Source: Arcanobacterium pinnipediorum (GTDB lineage: Bacteria; Actinomycetota; Actinomycetes; Actinomycetales; Actinomycetaceae). From it: a stretch of 64,000 bases of DNA. The notes under the pieces are model-generated. The model did not search any database and was not told the origin of the DNA. It was given only the letters and a program-made list of their open reading frames with translations. The position numbers and the translations under genes are program-made. This document shows positions 1 to 9,395 of this stretch, one piece after another (position 1 is the first letter of the stretch; each line of letters begins with the position of its first letter). The stretch spans positions 124,001 to 188,000 of the forward strand of contig NZ_CP099547.1 of NCBI RefSeq assembly GCF_023973165.1, read 5' to 3'.

Positions 1-2
1 TT

Positions 3-2462
3 GGCGGGGCTAGCCGGTATGAGTACGATGCTGTAGGCAGGCTTGTTCGAATGATTAATCCTGCTGGTGGAACGCATGTTTATACTTATGACCAGGCAGG
101 TAATCTGATCCAGGTAGTAGACCCGTTAGGTAACACTACTAGAGCTGAGTATGATAAAGCTGGCCGAGTTCACGCTATGGTGGATGCTCAGGGCACTAGT
201 TTTACTTATGCTTATGATGCTAACGGGCGCTTGAGTGAGGCCTACGCTAATGGGCGGCTGTTATCCAAAGTAGAAACTGATAAACTCAGTCGCACTATCA
301 CGTTATTTGATTACACTAACGCCGAAAGTGCTGATCCGCTCACCCATACGCTTGTCTTTACCAGGCTAGGACAGTTAGCTAGTAAAACCACGTCTGGTAA
401 CGACGGCGGTAGGCGTAAAGCTGAGTGGTTTTACAATAAGGATGGTCAGCGTGTTAAGTATGTGAGCGAGGCAGGGGTTGAGACGCGTTATGACTACGAT
501 GTTAGTGGGCAGTTAGCTAGTATTGAGCATCCCCTGCTGGGTCAGGCATTCTTCTCATACGATAAAGCCGGGAATCTTACACGTATCAAGACCGGTGATA
601 GTTCGCACGAGTGGGTGTGGGATAATGGTTTCATTGCTCAGCATGCCACTGAAAAACCTGGTGAGGCTAAGGATGTTACTCTGATTGGCCGTGATGCTTT
701 CGGGCGAGTGGCAAACGTGAAAACTGTCTCGGAAGTCATTGAGTATTCCTATGATGAGGCCAACCAGTTAACGAGCATGCGAACTAGTAGTGGGCAATCG
801 CGCCAATGGGCCTATGATCAAAGCGGACGTTTAACTTCTAGCACCTATCATGTTGGTGGTGAAGCAGTTAGCGAGTTTTTCACATATAACCAAGCCTCGC
901 AGCTAACCTACACCACTACTACTGTTGGTAGCAATGATGGGGTTGGTGCGGTAGAGACTGTTTACACTTATAACAAGATTGGGCAAAGAACCAGTCAAGA
1001 AAACTCGCTGGGGCAGTCCACTACCTACACGTGGGGTTTAAACGGCTTTCTGGAAAGTGTTAGTTTCACTGGTCCGGATATGCTAGCCGATACTAAACGT
1101 TTAAGAGTGGATGCGCTTGGATACCTTACTGGCATTAATGACACCAGTATTGAGTGGGATTATGCTAGCGCGATGCCAGCGGTAACGGGTATTGGTCTAG
1201 ATCCGGTTTTTAGTCTGCCTGGAGGCCAATACCTCACTCCGGATAGTACCTCTTTGAAAAGTCAATATCAGGAAGTCCATGGTTGGCGGCCGAATGCTTC
1301 TACTAGCGTGTTAAATCCTTACAGTTTTACCGGAGCCAGTCCGGAGTATCTTACGGGGGTGTTGCCAGACGGGGTGAGTCTTGCTGGGGCTAGTTTGCGT
1401 ATTAATGGGCTTGATTGGATGGGGGCGAGGATCTACGACTCGGCTACCGTGAGCTTTCTTTCTCAAGATCCATTATCTGCTCCGGCCGGTGTTATGTGGG
1501 AAACTAGCCCTTATAATTATGCTTCTAATAATCCGCTTAACCTATCTGATCCTTATGGTCTCAAACCCGTAACCGATCAACAAATGCAGGCCTACTCAAC
1601 AACGATTGACCAGAGGAGCTTTTTCACTCGCGCGAAAGAGAACTTTTGGAGTTGGAACACTCTAGCTGGTCTTGGGTTGATGGTTGCAGGTGGGGTAATA
1701 ATGTTCACAGGTGTTGGCGGGCCAGCTGGCGCAGCACTGTTTGGTGCTGGTGTTGATGCTACCTTCCAACAACTCAATGGTGGAACCGTAGATTGGATTA
1801 GTGTTGGAATTACTACGTTGGTTGGTACAGGGGTTGGGGCAGGAATGAAGTTGCTACTGGGGCGGTTAGCGCTGTCAGGTTTGTCAAAAGTTGTTGCCGA
1901 TGGAATGGAAAAAACATTCCAGTATCTGGGTGAAAATGGCCGGAAATTGTTACAAAAGCCTATTGCGTATGGTTCTAAGTTCTTGAAAGAGAGCGCTGAA
2001 GATGTGGTTAGCACGGTTGTTGAGAAGCCTATAAAAGATGCGTTTGGTATACAGACGGGTTCTTTTGGTGAAGAGGTTAAGGGTGCCTTGTTTTCACCCA
2101 CTGCGTTGATCACGCGTTCAGGTGTGGTGGGAATTGAGACTAGAGGAATGAACCGGTATGGGCCTTTGTATGGACTTTCACCGTACTCTTTTAATAACGC
2201 TGTGGAAGATAAGATTGAAGATTTTGTAAGGAAACCTAATTTCGGCTATGACCCGCGTACCTCTACGCTTGCTCCAGATAGTATCTATGCTCTGGGTGAG
2301 GATTACCTTCATACTGGTTCAGTAAAGTCTGTGAATGTTGATAAATGGGAAAAGGGGAGAGAGATTGTAACTTTCTCTTATCAGGCTTCGCCCGATTCTC
2401 CAGTGATTAGTAGAGATGTTAGGAATATCGATTTTCCGTTTGGGGTGTTTCATGGTCAGTGA
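3..2462 (+). CDS. RHS/YD-repeat protein, 5' truncated by window edge
   Basis: The reading frame is already open at base 3 and encodes YD-repeat sequence (YEYDAVGRLVRM) before the first internal ATG at 51, so the gene begins outside the window. About 500 residues of degenerate YD repeats (YDxxGNL/YDxxGRL types) lead to the conserved RHS core end, where a SQDPLSAP-type segment is followed by SPYNYASNNPLNLSDPYGL; the DPYGL motif is at 1548-1562. RHS cores form a shell around a variable C-terminal toxin. Here the tip (1563-2459, about 299 residues) has a glycine/alanine-rich hydrophobic stretch and then a polar domain that I do not recognise as a known nuclease or transferase. The next gene overlaps the stop codon and is the candidate partner. 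Identification as RHS is secure; the toxin role is inference. Confidence 0.9.
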   Translation, partial: GGASRYEYDAVGRLVRMINPAGGTHVYTYDQAGNLIQVVDPLGNTTRAEYDKAGRVHAMVDAQGTSFTYAYDANGRLSEAYANGRLLSKVETDKLSRTITLFDYTNAESADPLTHTLVFTRLGQLASKTTSGNDGGRRKAEWFYNKDGQRVKYVSEAGVETRYDYDVSGQLASIEHPLLGQAFFSYDKAGNLTRIKTGDSSHEWVWDNGFIAQHATEKPGEAKDVTLIGRDAFGRVANVKTVSEVIEYSYDEANQLTSMRTSSGQSRQWAYDQSGRLTSSTYHVGGEAVSEFFTYNQASQLTYTTTTVGSNDGVGAVETVYTYNKIGQRTSQENSLGQSTTYTWGLNGFLESVSFTGPDMLADTKRLRVDALGYLTGINDTSIEWDYASAMPAVTGIGLDPVFSLPGGQYLTPDSTSLKSQYQEVHGWRPNASTSVLNPYSFTGASPEYLTGVLPDGVSLAGASLRINGLDWMGARIYDSATVSFLSQDPLSAPAGVMWETSPYNYASNNPLNLSDPYGLKPVTDQQMQAYSTTIDQRSFFTRAKENFWSWNTLAGLGLMVAGGVIMFTGVGGPAGAALFGAGVDATFQQLNGGTVDWISVGITTLVGTGVGAGMKLLLGRLALSGLSKVVADGMEKTFQYLGENGRKLLQKPIAYGSKFLKESAEDVVSTVVEKPIKDAFGIQTGSFGEEVKGALFSPTALITRSGVVGIETRGMNRYGPLYGLSPYSFNNAVEDKIEDFVRKPNFGYDPRTSTLAPDSIYALGEDYLHTGSVKSVNVDKWEKGREIVTFSYQASPDSPVISRDVRNIDFPFGVFHGQ

Positions 2463-3630
2463 GTTTGGGTTGGAGATTGTGTGTGTTGAGCGGGTGATGG
2501 TTGAGTGTGCTCGGTTGCAGTATCGGGCGGTTCATCCGGTGTTGGGGCAGTGGTGGTTTGCTCGGTTGGGTGCTGGCCGGTTGGATTTTGATGAGGTGAA
2601 GGTTCAAAGTCTTTTTGATGAGGTGTTGGAGGCTTTGCGGGCGGGGGATAGGTTTAGGGCTCGGAAGAATTTGCGGTATGTGAGGATTTTCTTGTCTGAT
2701 GCGGTTTTTTCTGAGGTTGATCCACGTTCGTATGTTGATATGTTGATTTATGCGTTGGGCCTTGATGATGAGGTTTTACGGCGTAGGTGTTTGTCTGCGT
2801 TGTGGTTTGAGATGGTTCATGATTGGCGTGGTAAGCGTGACATGAGAGTTCCTTCGGTGCCGGATTTGTCGAAGTTTATGTTGGTTGAGTGGGTTTTAAC
2901 GTTGGTTTTGTTGGTTATTGGGGTGGTTGTTCCTACGTGGCAGGCCGAGAGCTGGTTTAAGGTGGTTCCGGCTGTGACGTTTGCTTTGTTGTGTTTGTAT
3001 TATGCGACGTTGGTGAGGTTACCTAACGCTGCCTGGAATGTGGTGATGTTTTGGGTTGGGTTTGGTGTGACTTTGCCGATTGCGTTGGCATTACGTGATT
3101 ATGTGTCCCCCTGGATTATCTGGTCGTGGAGTGGGGGTGCATTGGTCGGTTTTTTGATTGGTAATCATCGTGGGTATCAGTTTGTGCAGCGGACTGTGGC
3201 TAAGTATGGTCCGTTTGCGTGTTTGTGGGCGCGGGTGATTGGCAGGAATCGGTATGAGATTGTGATGGTGGGGATAGATGGCCGGGTGTTTTGGCATCAT
3301 GTGATTAGTGGTTGGCATCGGCATTTTGATCCGCTTTTGGGTGCGAATCTGTCTGTCTCGTTTCGTAGTGCGGTGCTTCATCGTGGGGCGGTGGGGGCTC
3401 CTTTTGGTGGTTGGTATCAGTGTTATCCGGCTTTGGTTTCTACGAGGATGGTGGGGTTGCGGCGTTGGAATCCGACTGATTGGGATGATGCGAGGAAGAA
3501 GACTGCTGGTTTGACTCCGGAGTTGATTGACCAATTTTTTAGTAATCCTGCTTCTGTTTTAGCTCCACCGGTAGCAGTTTTTCCTAGTGATACGCCGAGC
3601 ACGATCGATACGTTCTGCTTCAAATGGTGA
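2452..3630 (+). CDS. unrecognised four-TM membrane protein overlapping the RHS gene
   Basis: A 392-residue product if translation starts at ATG 2452 (MVSEFGLEIVC), which overlaps the RHS stop by 11 bp; an in-frame ATG at 2416 is also possible. About 140 polar N-terminal residues precede four closely spaced hydrophobic segments (roughly residues 143-165, 170-192, 194-214 and 220-238), and a polar C-terminal domain of about 150 residues rich in Trp, Arg and His follows. No family was recognised. Overlap with an RHS gene makes an immunity, adaptor or secretion-helper role plausible, but nothing in the sequence proves it. The coding strand is strikingly G/T-rich and poor in A and C, unlike all later genes, which suggests foreign origin. 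Confidence 0.7.
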   Translation: MVSEFGLEIVCVERVMVECARLQYRAVHPVLGQWWFARLGAGRLDFDEVKVQSLFDEVLEALRAGDRFRARKNLRYVRIFLSDAVFSEVDPRSYVDMLIYALGLDDEVLRRRCLSALWFEMVHDWRGKRDMRVPSVPDLSKFMLVEWVLTLVLLVIGVVVPTWQAESWFKVVPAVTFALLCLYYATLVRLPNAAWNVVMFWVGFGVTLPIALALRDYVSPWIIWSWSGGALVGFLIGNHRGYQFVQRTVAKYGPFACLWARVIGRNRYEIVMVGIDGRVFWHHVISGWHRHFDPLLGANLSVSFRSAVLHRGAVGAPFGGWYQCYPALVSTRMVGLRRWNPTDWDDARKKTAGLTPELIDQFFSNPASVLAPPVAVFPSDTPSTIDTFCFKW

Positions 3631-4290
3631 TATTCACGTTTTTAAGGGCGCTATCATCGCGGGGGCTTCTGCAACTGTTATCTCGGATGTTACAAGTCAA
3701 TGAGTGGAGAAGCCCTGGTGAAGAAGCCTAAGAGAACTCCGCGTTCTTGTCCGTTGGGCTGTTTTGTGATGTGGTTGCGGGGTCTTCTAGGAGATCGGTT
3801 GCTTTGGTCCTCCATGGTTGCCGTGCGGGGATCTCGTGACCATAAATTGTTGCGTAGATTTCTTCGCCGTCGAAAATGATGAGGCTATTTCAGTAGTGTT
3901 TTCGTTATAGGAGAGTCTATTTCGAGGTAGTCGAAAACAATGTCACGTCCCCCAATAGTTGCTACCGGAACAAGAACCATAATTTCGATCGCGTGACGAA
4001 CAAGAATGACCTGATTCGTATTCAAGCCGAGGCTAGGCGTCGTCGACGCACAGATTATGACGTTTAAGTGAGGTGACTGGTGAAGCCACTCCATTATCTA
4101 CCACAGTCTCAGCTATCGTACGACAGCCGAGTTTGAGAATGAAGACGGGTAATAAAAAGAATTATCAGTAAGGACAGACAATAGGGTAATCACCTAGGCA
4201 GTGAAATCGAGCCATTTTCAGCATGAAAACTCCAACCGATAACTAGCTCAGATTTTCGCATTTTTAAGAAACGATAATCAAATTCAGATC
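3631..4290. other. 660-bp gene-free, apparently decayed interval
   Basis: No complete gene is supported. Two gene-like scraps are visible. On the plus strand, frame 3575-3703 encodes a tail containing HVFKGAIIAGASATVISD and runs out of frame past the stop of the upstream membrane protein. On the minus strand, about 3728-3880 encodes IIFDGEEIYATIYGHEIPAR-like sequence between stops. Neither has a convincing start or ribosome-binding site. The interval separates an accessory RHS locus from a conserved pgm-gntR unit and looks like a recombination scar. Confidence 0.5.
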
Positions 4291-5040
4291 TTACTCCCCT
4301 TGTGCGAAGACCGTTGATTCGTAACGATACAGATCTCCACGATAAGTGTGGATTCCCCATTCAACAATATCGCCGGTATCGTCGAACGCGGTACGGTTGA
4401 TCGTGAGCACTGGCTGGCGCAACGGGATAGTAAGGAGCTTAGCTTGGCGCCGAGTAGGGCGCTCGGCGCCAACTGATTGAGTCGTTGAAGCGATCGTTGT
4501 GCCAGATTTACGGATCAGCTCATATAATCCGTATTGTTCTAGGTCAGCAAAACTTGGGGCAATATCGGCGCGCATCCAGTTATATAACAACGCGATGGGA
4601 ACCCCATCACGATAGCGCAGCCGTTCGAGTTCCAACACCGGTGAGCCGGGTAAACAATCGAGCTGGTGTGCCATTTTTGAATTAGCGGCAACCACGTTGT
4701 ACGCCAAAATCTGGGTGGTAGGATGCTGGCCTTGCACCCGCAATTCTTCATTCAGCGAGGTGAGTTTGAGAAGCCGATGGCGCGGCTTAGGCGCCACAAT
4801 CGTACCTTTACCGCGCTGACGGATCAGCAAACCCTGCTCTACCAACGTTTGCATAGCGCGCCGCACGGAAGGGCGCGAAACCTGCAGGCGACGCGCCATC
4901 GAAATCTCGTTCTCGATCACTGTACCCGCACTCAACTGCCCATCGACGATAGCGCGTTCGATCGGTTCCGAAATCTGCATATGCAACGGAATATCAGAGG
5001 TGCGGTTAAGCTCGATCCGAGGCTGATATTGACGCAACAT
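4291..5040 (-). CDS. GntR-family (HutC/FarR type) transcriptional regulator
   Basis: A 249-residue protein. Residues about 10-80 form a GntR winged helix (PLHMQISEPIERAIVDGQL, then a recognition-helix region LQVSRPSVRRAMQTLVEQGLL and a wing RQRGKGTIVAPK). Residues about 95-240 form a UTRA effector domain, with the PGSPVLELERLRYRDGVPI segment typical of HutC-type members that bind sugars, amino sugars or other small ligands. It lies five bases downstream of pgm on the same strand and is probably cotranscribed. The link to phosphoglucomutase suggests control of hexose-phosphate or glycogen metabolism, but the ligand cannot be read from the sequence. Confidence 0.88.
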   Translation of the reverse strand: MLRQYQPRIELNRTSDIPLHMQISEPIERAIVDGQLSAGTVIENEISMARRLQVSRPSVRRAMQTLVEQGLLIRQRGKGTIVAPKPRHRLLKLTSLNEELRVQGQHPTTQILAYNVVAANSKMAHQLDCLPGSPVLELERLRYRDGVPIALLYNWMRADIAPSFADLEQYGLYELIRKSGTTIASTTQSVGAERPTRRQAKLLTIPLRQPVLTINRTAFDDTGDIVEWGIHTYRGDLYRYESTVFAQGE

Positions 5041-5045
5041 GGCAG

Positions 5046-6728
5046 CTATGCGCCGAGCGCTGCGCTAACCACAGCCTTCGCTTCTTCTTGAACGCGCGCC
5101 AGGTGCTCATCGCCGCGGAAAGATTCGGCATAGATCTTGTAAACGTCCTCGGTTCCTGACGGGCGCGCCGCAAACCACGCGTTTTCCGTGGTGACTTTCA
5201 GTCCGCCAATCTTTTCCCCGTTTCCAGGTGCCTCAACCAACCGCGCAGTGATCGCCTCACCAGCCAGCTCGGTCGCAGTCACATCGCTTGGAGCCAGCGC
5301 AGCCAACTTGGCTTTCTCAGCCTTCGTAGCCGCTGCATCGATACGAGCATACGACGAGGCACCAAACTCAGCCACTAATTCACGATGCAACTCAGACGGG
5401 CTCTTACCCGTCACCGCGGTGATCTCGGCCGCCAACAGATCCATAATCAGACCATCCTTATCGGTGGTCCACACAGTCCCGTTCTTGCGTAAGAAGGACG
5501 CGCCAGCAGATTCCTCACCACCGAAGCCGATTTCGCCAGAGATCAGCCCGGGCACAAACCATTTGAAACCGACCGGCACTTCCACTAGCTTTCGTCCGAT
5601 ACTGCCCACTACGCGATCGATTAACGACGACGACACAAGAGTCTTACCAACGCCAGCGCCAGCTGGCCACTGGGGACGATGGGTAAACAAATAGTTGATA
5701 GCAACAGCCAAATAGTGGTTCGGGTTCATCAACCCGGCATCAGGGGTAACGATTCCATGCCGATCCGAATCGGCGTCGTTGCCGGTAGCAATATCGAACG
5801 GCGAACGACCAGAAGCGTCTGGCTTCATGCGTTCAAGCAGGGAAGCCATCGCATAGGGCGAAGAGCAATCCATCCGAATCTTGCCATCCCAATCAAGAGT
5901 CATAAACGGCCACGCCGGATCAACAACCGGATTAACAACGGTTAAATCGAGACCGTAACGCTCAGCTATCGCACCCCAATATTCGGCAGACGCCCCACCC
6001 ATCGGGTCGGCACCGATGCGCACGCCAGCATTGCGGATAGCGTCCAGATCAATGATTGTGTGCAGATCATCAACGTAGGCAGAAAGGTAATCATGCCCGC
6101 GCGTGGTTTCGGCTTTAACCGCGACCTCGTAAGAAACTCGGGGCACATTGCGCCAACCTTCGCGCAAAATCTCGTTCGCTCGGGCAGCGATTGCCGAGGT
6201 AGCGTCAGAACCGGCCGGGCCACCGTGGGGCGGGTTGTACTTAAAACCGCCGTCGCGAGGTGGATTGTGGGAAGGGGTGACGACGATGCCGTCAGCCAAA
6301 CCTGGGCCAGAGGTGCGTACGCCCTCGAACGTATCTGCCCCGTTCGCCGTCAAAATTGCCAGCGACACTGCCGGAGTGGGAGTCCAGGAATGGCGGGCGT
6401 CAATGCGTACCTCGACGTCGTTGGCAGCCAAAACTTCTAATGCGGTACGTTCGGCTGGTTCGGAGAGCGCATGCGTATCGCGACCAATATACAGCGGGCC
6501 GTCAATCTCATGTGCGCGGCGGTATTCAACAATAGCTTGCGTGGTTGCCACGATATGTGCTTCGTTGAAAGCACCATCGAAAGCTGAACCACGGTGACCA
6601 GAGGTACCAAACACAACCTGCTGGGCAGGGTTGTCCGGATCTGGTTCGATATCGTAGTAGGCGCTGATGAGAGCATCGACGTCGATCAGATCGGATGGTT
6701 GGGCCAGAGTTCCTGCGCGTTCATTCAT
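5046..6728 (-). CDS. pgm: phosphoglucomutase, alpha-D-glucose type
   Basis: A 560-residue cytosolic enzyme of the alpha-D-phosphohexomutase superfamily that interconverts glucose 1-phosphate and glucose 6-phosphate. All signature loops are present: N-terminal GTSGHRG (41-47), catalytic phosphoserine loop TPSHNPP (Ser153), the metal-binding loop DADSDR near residue 315, the sugar-specificity loop GGEESAG near 400 and the phosphate-binding [12 protein letters not shown] near the C-terminus. Length fits the bacterial Pgm group. It heads a minus-strand pair with the GntR regulator. The ATG at 6728 has no Shine-Dalgarno sequence but a TAGACT hexamer ends six bases upstream, so the transcript may be leaderless. 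Confidence 0.96.
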   Translation of the reverse strand: MNERAGTLAQPSDLIDVDALISAYYDIEPDPDNPAQQVVFGTSGHRGSAFDGAFNEAHIVATTQAIVEYRRAHEIDGPLYIGRDTHALSEPAERTALEVLAANDVEVRIDARHSWTPTPAVSLAILTANGADTFEGVRTSGPGLADGIVVTPSHNPPRDGGFKYNPPHGGPAGSDATSAIAARANEILREGWRNVPRVSYEVAVKAETTRGHDYLSAYVDDLHTIIDLDAIRNAGVRIGADPMGGASAEYWGAIAERYGLDLTVVNPVVDPAWPFMTLDWDGKIRMDCSSPYAMASLLERMKPDASGRSPFDIATGNDADSDRHGIVTPDAGLMNPNHYLAVAINYLFTHRPQWPAGAGVGKTLVSSSLIDRVVGSIGRKLVEVPVGFKWFVPGLISGEIGFGGEESAGASFLRKNGTVWTTDKDGLIMDLLAAEITAVTGKSPSELHRELVAEFGASSYARIDAAATKAEKAKLAALAPSDVTATELAGEAITARLVEAPGNGEKIGGLKVTTENAWFAARPSGTEDVYKIYAESFRGDEHLARVQEEAKAVVSAALGA

Positions 6729-6734
6729 AACTTC

Positions 6735-6740
6735 AGTCTA
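6735..6740 (-). promoter_or_regulatory. -10 hexamer of pgm, leaderless type
   Basis: TAGACT on the minus strand ends six bases before the pgm ATG, and no ribosome-binding site is present. Spacing fits transcription starting at the A of the start codon. The -35 element was not identified. Confidence 0.5.
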
Positions 6741-6761
6741 CTAAACATTGCCGAATTTCGG

Positions 6762-9386
6762 TTAAATGTAATTACGCTTAGTGGCGATTCGTAACGCGAT
6801 CCAACCCAGTGGCACCCGCCCCCAGAAAGTGAATAACCGATAGAGTACCGCGGTTGATAATGCTACCGAATACGGAATTCCGGCCAACACTAAACCACCG
6901 GTTAGCGCTGCTTCAACCGGACCGATACCACCCGGAGAAGGAACTAGCGAACCTACCGAGTTAGAAATGAGGTAAGTTACCGCCAATGTCACCAACGGTA
7001 ACTGGTAGTCGAACGCCCCCAACGCAAAGCCGAAACAGGAAATAAAGGCAATCGTCATAATCAGTGAGCCGAATAATCCCAACAGCAAGCGTTGCGGATG
7101 AGTGCCCAGCCACACTAGCCGCGGCCAGATCTGTTCCACAGTGGGTTGGATCTTACGCAAAATCCACTGGCGTAGCGGTTTGATAAGGAAAACTGCGCCA
7201 ATACCGGCCACACCGATACCAATACCGATCATGACTGAGTCTGATGGCATGGATAGCGAACCTAGTTCGCCGGTGACCAGCGTTAAAACCGCCAGAGATA
7301 AAATCGTCGTCACAAACTGTGCAACTTGAACCACGGTCACGGTAGCAACAGCGGCCGCGGTAGCCACATTCTTTTTTTGTAAGAATCGCAGATTTAGAGC
7401 AGCTGGCCCAATACCGGCCGGTGCCACCAAGGTCACCAGCGAAGCCGCGATTTGGATAATGATTGATTGACCGAGTGGAACATGCTCGCGAGTATATGCT
7501 TTCAACGTGATGGCGGCACCCAGATAGGTTATCAATCCCGCACAGAAAGATAGCACCATCCACATCGGGTTAGCAGATTTGATTGCCATTGCCAGATCGT
7601 GGAAATTAACCGAGGCAGCCAACAGATATACGGCGATAACACCAATTGACACTGTGATAATCGTTTTTGGTGAAAAACGCTTGATCTCAACTGATTCCAT
7701 CGAACCCATGTCTGGTAAACGCTCTTCGAGCTCCTGGCGAATCTTTTGGAAATCTTTCGCTTTAGGGAAATCTTCGCGAGTGCGCGCTGGCATAATCGTT
7801 TTTTGGAGCAACGGAGCAAGTGACATGATCCGTTCAAAAGGAATCGCACGCGAGAGGGAATCTACGGCTCGATCTATTCCTACAACGCCAGAAAGCATGG
7901 CTAAAGTTTGGGCGAGATCAACGAGGCGAACTGTTTCGCCGGCAGTTATTGAACCATTTTGCCATTGGGTAATTTCTAGCCCCTGCTCGCCGTAGCGAAT
8001 AGATCCAGCATGAATATCGCCGTGAGATAATCCGCGCAAATGAGCGTGTTGTATCGTTTGCCAAAACGAATCTAATTGATCGTCGGTGATGGTTTCGCCG
8101 GCAACATCGTCGAGTAGAACGGACTGCGAGGTTCGATAAACCAGGCACGCTGAGGAATCTGCGTAGGCACTGCCAACAAAAAGTGGCTGAGAAATATCGG
8201 CATCTTGAGCGCACAGTTGCATCAAAACGTGGTGCTCGGCGGCATCACGAAGCGTTCGCGCACCTTCCCGATAGGCGATTTTGAAACGCAGTTGACGCCA
8301 TAGATTAGCCAAAATACTAACAATTATTTGATCTTCGTCAAGAACATGGACGTAGAATGACTCGTTATGAACATCGCGCACCACATACATGCGCGACACA
8401 GATTTTGGCCGAAATGCTGGAAATGTTGCGCGCATGCGCGCCGATAAATCAGCTGCATTAACGCCAGCTAAGGGTGAGATAGTTGAGACGCGGTCGGTAA
8501 TTTCTTGTGCATCGCCTACGTGGTCGTCGTTACTGGAGTTATCCCACATGCGTGCAAGTCGCTGTAAGGCTCCGGCATCACTGTAGCCAATCGGGCTGCG
8601 CGCCTGAACCTGCCAGGACTGTACGTTATTCGTGACGTCTTCGTCGTAGCGAATAATCTCGACCGGATCAATCCCCGAGCGCCGGATAAGATCGACCAAA
8701 GATGTGCCAGTTAAACGCCGAGGTAACGTCCCAAGCGCAAAGCGGGCGCACAGCGCAACAGCGATTCCTAAGAAGATGGTGGCAACGGCGTTGGGAAGTG
8801 TGTAGGTGCCTTGAAGAGTTGCTAGTAGAGTAACTGCGATTGTCAAAATCCAGCCCCAGCGCACCAGACGTGAACTGCGGTATGTTCCCACAACGATGAG
8901 TAATGCGCTGATAACTGCAAGATAGGCAACGGGTTGCGTAAACATCTTTAAGGGGCTTACTGGCGAAATCCATCCATCGCTGACCGCGTATTCGATAAGG
9001 AATCGTGAGGTTTGTACGAGTGCGATAGTGACTAGGGAAGCTAGTAGTGCACTAGCCAAGGCACGCCATCGCCTGCGAATCAACAAATCTGCGATCAAGG
9101 CGATCGGTAGGAAGAATGAGACTAAACCCTGCAAGGTGTTGATGGGAAGGAAGAAAATTTGTTCCAGCAGGCTCGATGTTGCTGCGCGCACGTCACTTGT
9201 GACGGCAAGAACTGTTAGACGTGCATATAGGGCTAGAAATACCACCCCGGCGATAACGCCACCAGCGAGCAATGCCCCAACGAGATCTGCTGGTTGGCGG
9301 ATCCAGCGTTGCGGCGCATCAACAAGAAGCACCTGACGAGGAGGGGCATGTGTGGTGTCGGTGAGCGAATCTGGTTGGGTGTTCAC
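6762..9386 (-). CDS. large membrane protein: kinase-like domain fused to a YbhN/LPG-type flippase domain
   Basis: An 874-residue protein starting at GTG 9386. The N-terminal third has several hydrophobic helices (first near residues 37-60). The middle is cytosolic and carries a protein-kinase/phosphotransferase-like segment with LRGLSHGDIHAGSIRY around residue 450, where HGD resembles the catalytic loop of APH/RIO-type folds. The C-terminal 300 residues (from about 580) are a lysylphosphatidylglycerol-synthase transmembrane/UPF0104 domain with the GPAALNLRFLQKKN and VPSPGGIGPVEAAL motifs. Actinobacteria encode such fusions, but their substrate is not established. It starts nine bases after copA and is probably cotranscribed. 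A role in lipid or glycolipid translocation is inference. Confidence 0.8.
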   Translation of the reverse strand: MNTQPDSLTDTTHAPPRQVLLVDAPQRWIRQPADLVGALLAGGVIAGVVFLALYARLTVLAVTSDVRAATSSLLEQIFFLPINTLQGLVSFFLPIALIADLLIRRRWRALASALLASLVTIALVQTSRFLIEYAVSDGWISPVSPLKMFTQPVAYLAVISALLIVVGTYRSSRLVRWGWILTIAVTLLATLQGTYTLPNAVATIFLGIAVALCARFALGTLPRRLTGTSLVDLIRRSGIDPVEIIRYDEDVTNNVQSWQVQARSPIGYSDAGALQRLARMWDNSSNDDHVGDAQEITDRVSTISPLAGVNAADLSARMRATFPAFRPKSVSRMYVVRDVHNESFYVHVLDEDQIIVSILANLWRQLRFKIAYREGARTLRDAAEHHVLMQLCAQDADISQPLFVGSAYADSSACLVYRTSQSVLLDDVAGETITDDQLDSFWQTIQHAHLRGLSHGDIHAGSIRYGEQGLEITQWQNGSITAGETVRLVDLAQTLAMLSGVVGIDRAVDSLSRAIPFERIMSLAPLLQKTIMPARTREDFPKAKDFQKIRQELEERLPDMGSMESVEIKRFSPKTIITVSIGVIAVYLLAASVNFHDLAMAIKSANPMWMVLSFCAGLITYLGAAITLKAYTREHVPLGQSIIIQIAASLVTLVAPAGIGPAALNLRFLQKKNVATAAAVATVTVVQVAQFVTTILSLAVLTLVTGELGSLSMPSDSVMIGIGIGVAGIGAVFLIKPLRQWILRKIQPTVEQIWPRLVWLGTHPQRLLLGLFGSLIMTIAFISCFGFALGAFDYQLPLVTLAVTYLISNSVGSLVPSPGGIGPVEAALTGGLVLAGIPYSVALSTAVLYRLFTFWGRVPLGWIALRIATKRNYI

Positions 9387-9395
9387 CGTTCCATC

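Noticed and set aside
1592..2113. Minus-strand frame of 173 codons inside the RHS tip
   Set aside because: It is opposite a coding region with clear protein character on the plus strand and shows Pro/Ser/Thr bias typical of antisense frames.
3091..3534. Minus-strand frame of 147 codons opposite the four-TM gene
   Set aside because: Pro/His/Thr/Ile/Arg-rich product is an artefact of the G/T-rich plus strand; no homology sense and no start signal.
3885..4094. Minus-strand frame of 69 codons in the decayed interval
   Set aside because: No ribosome-binding site or recognisable motif; it could be a remnant but cannot be called a gene.
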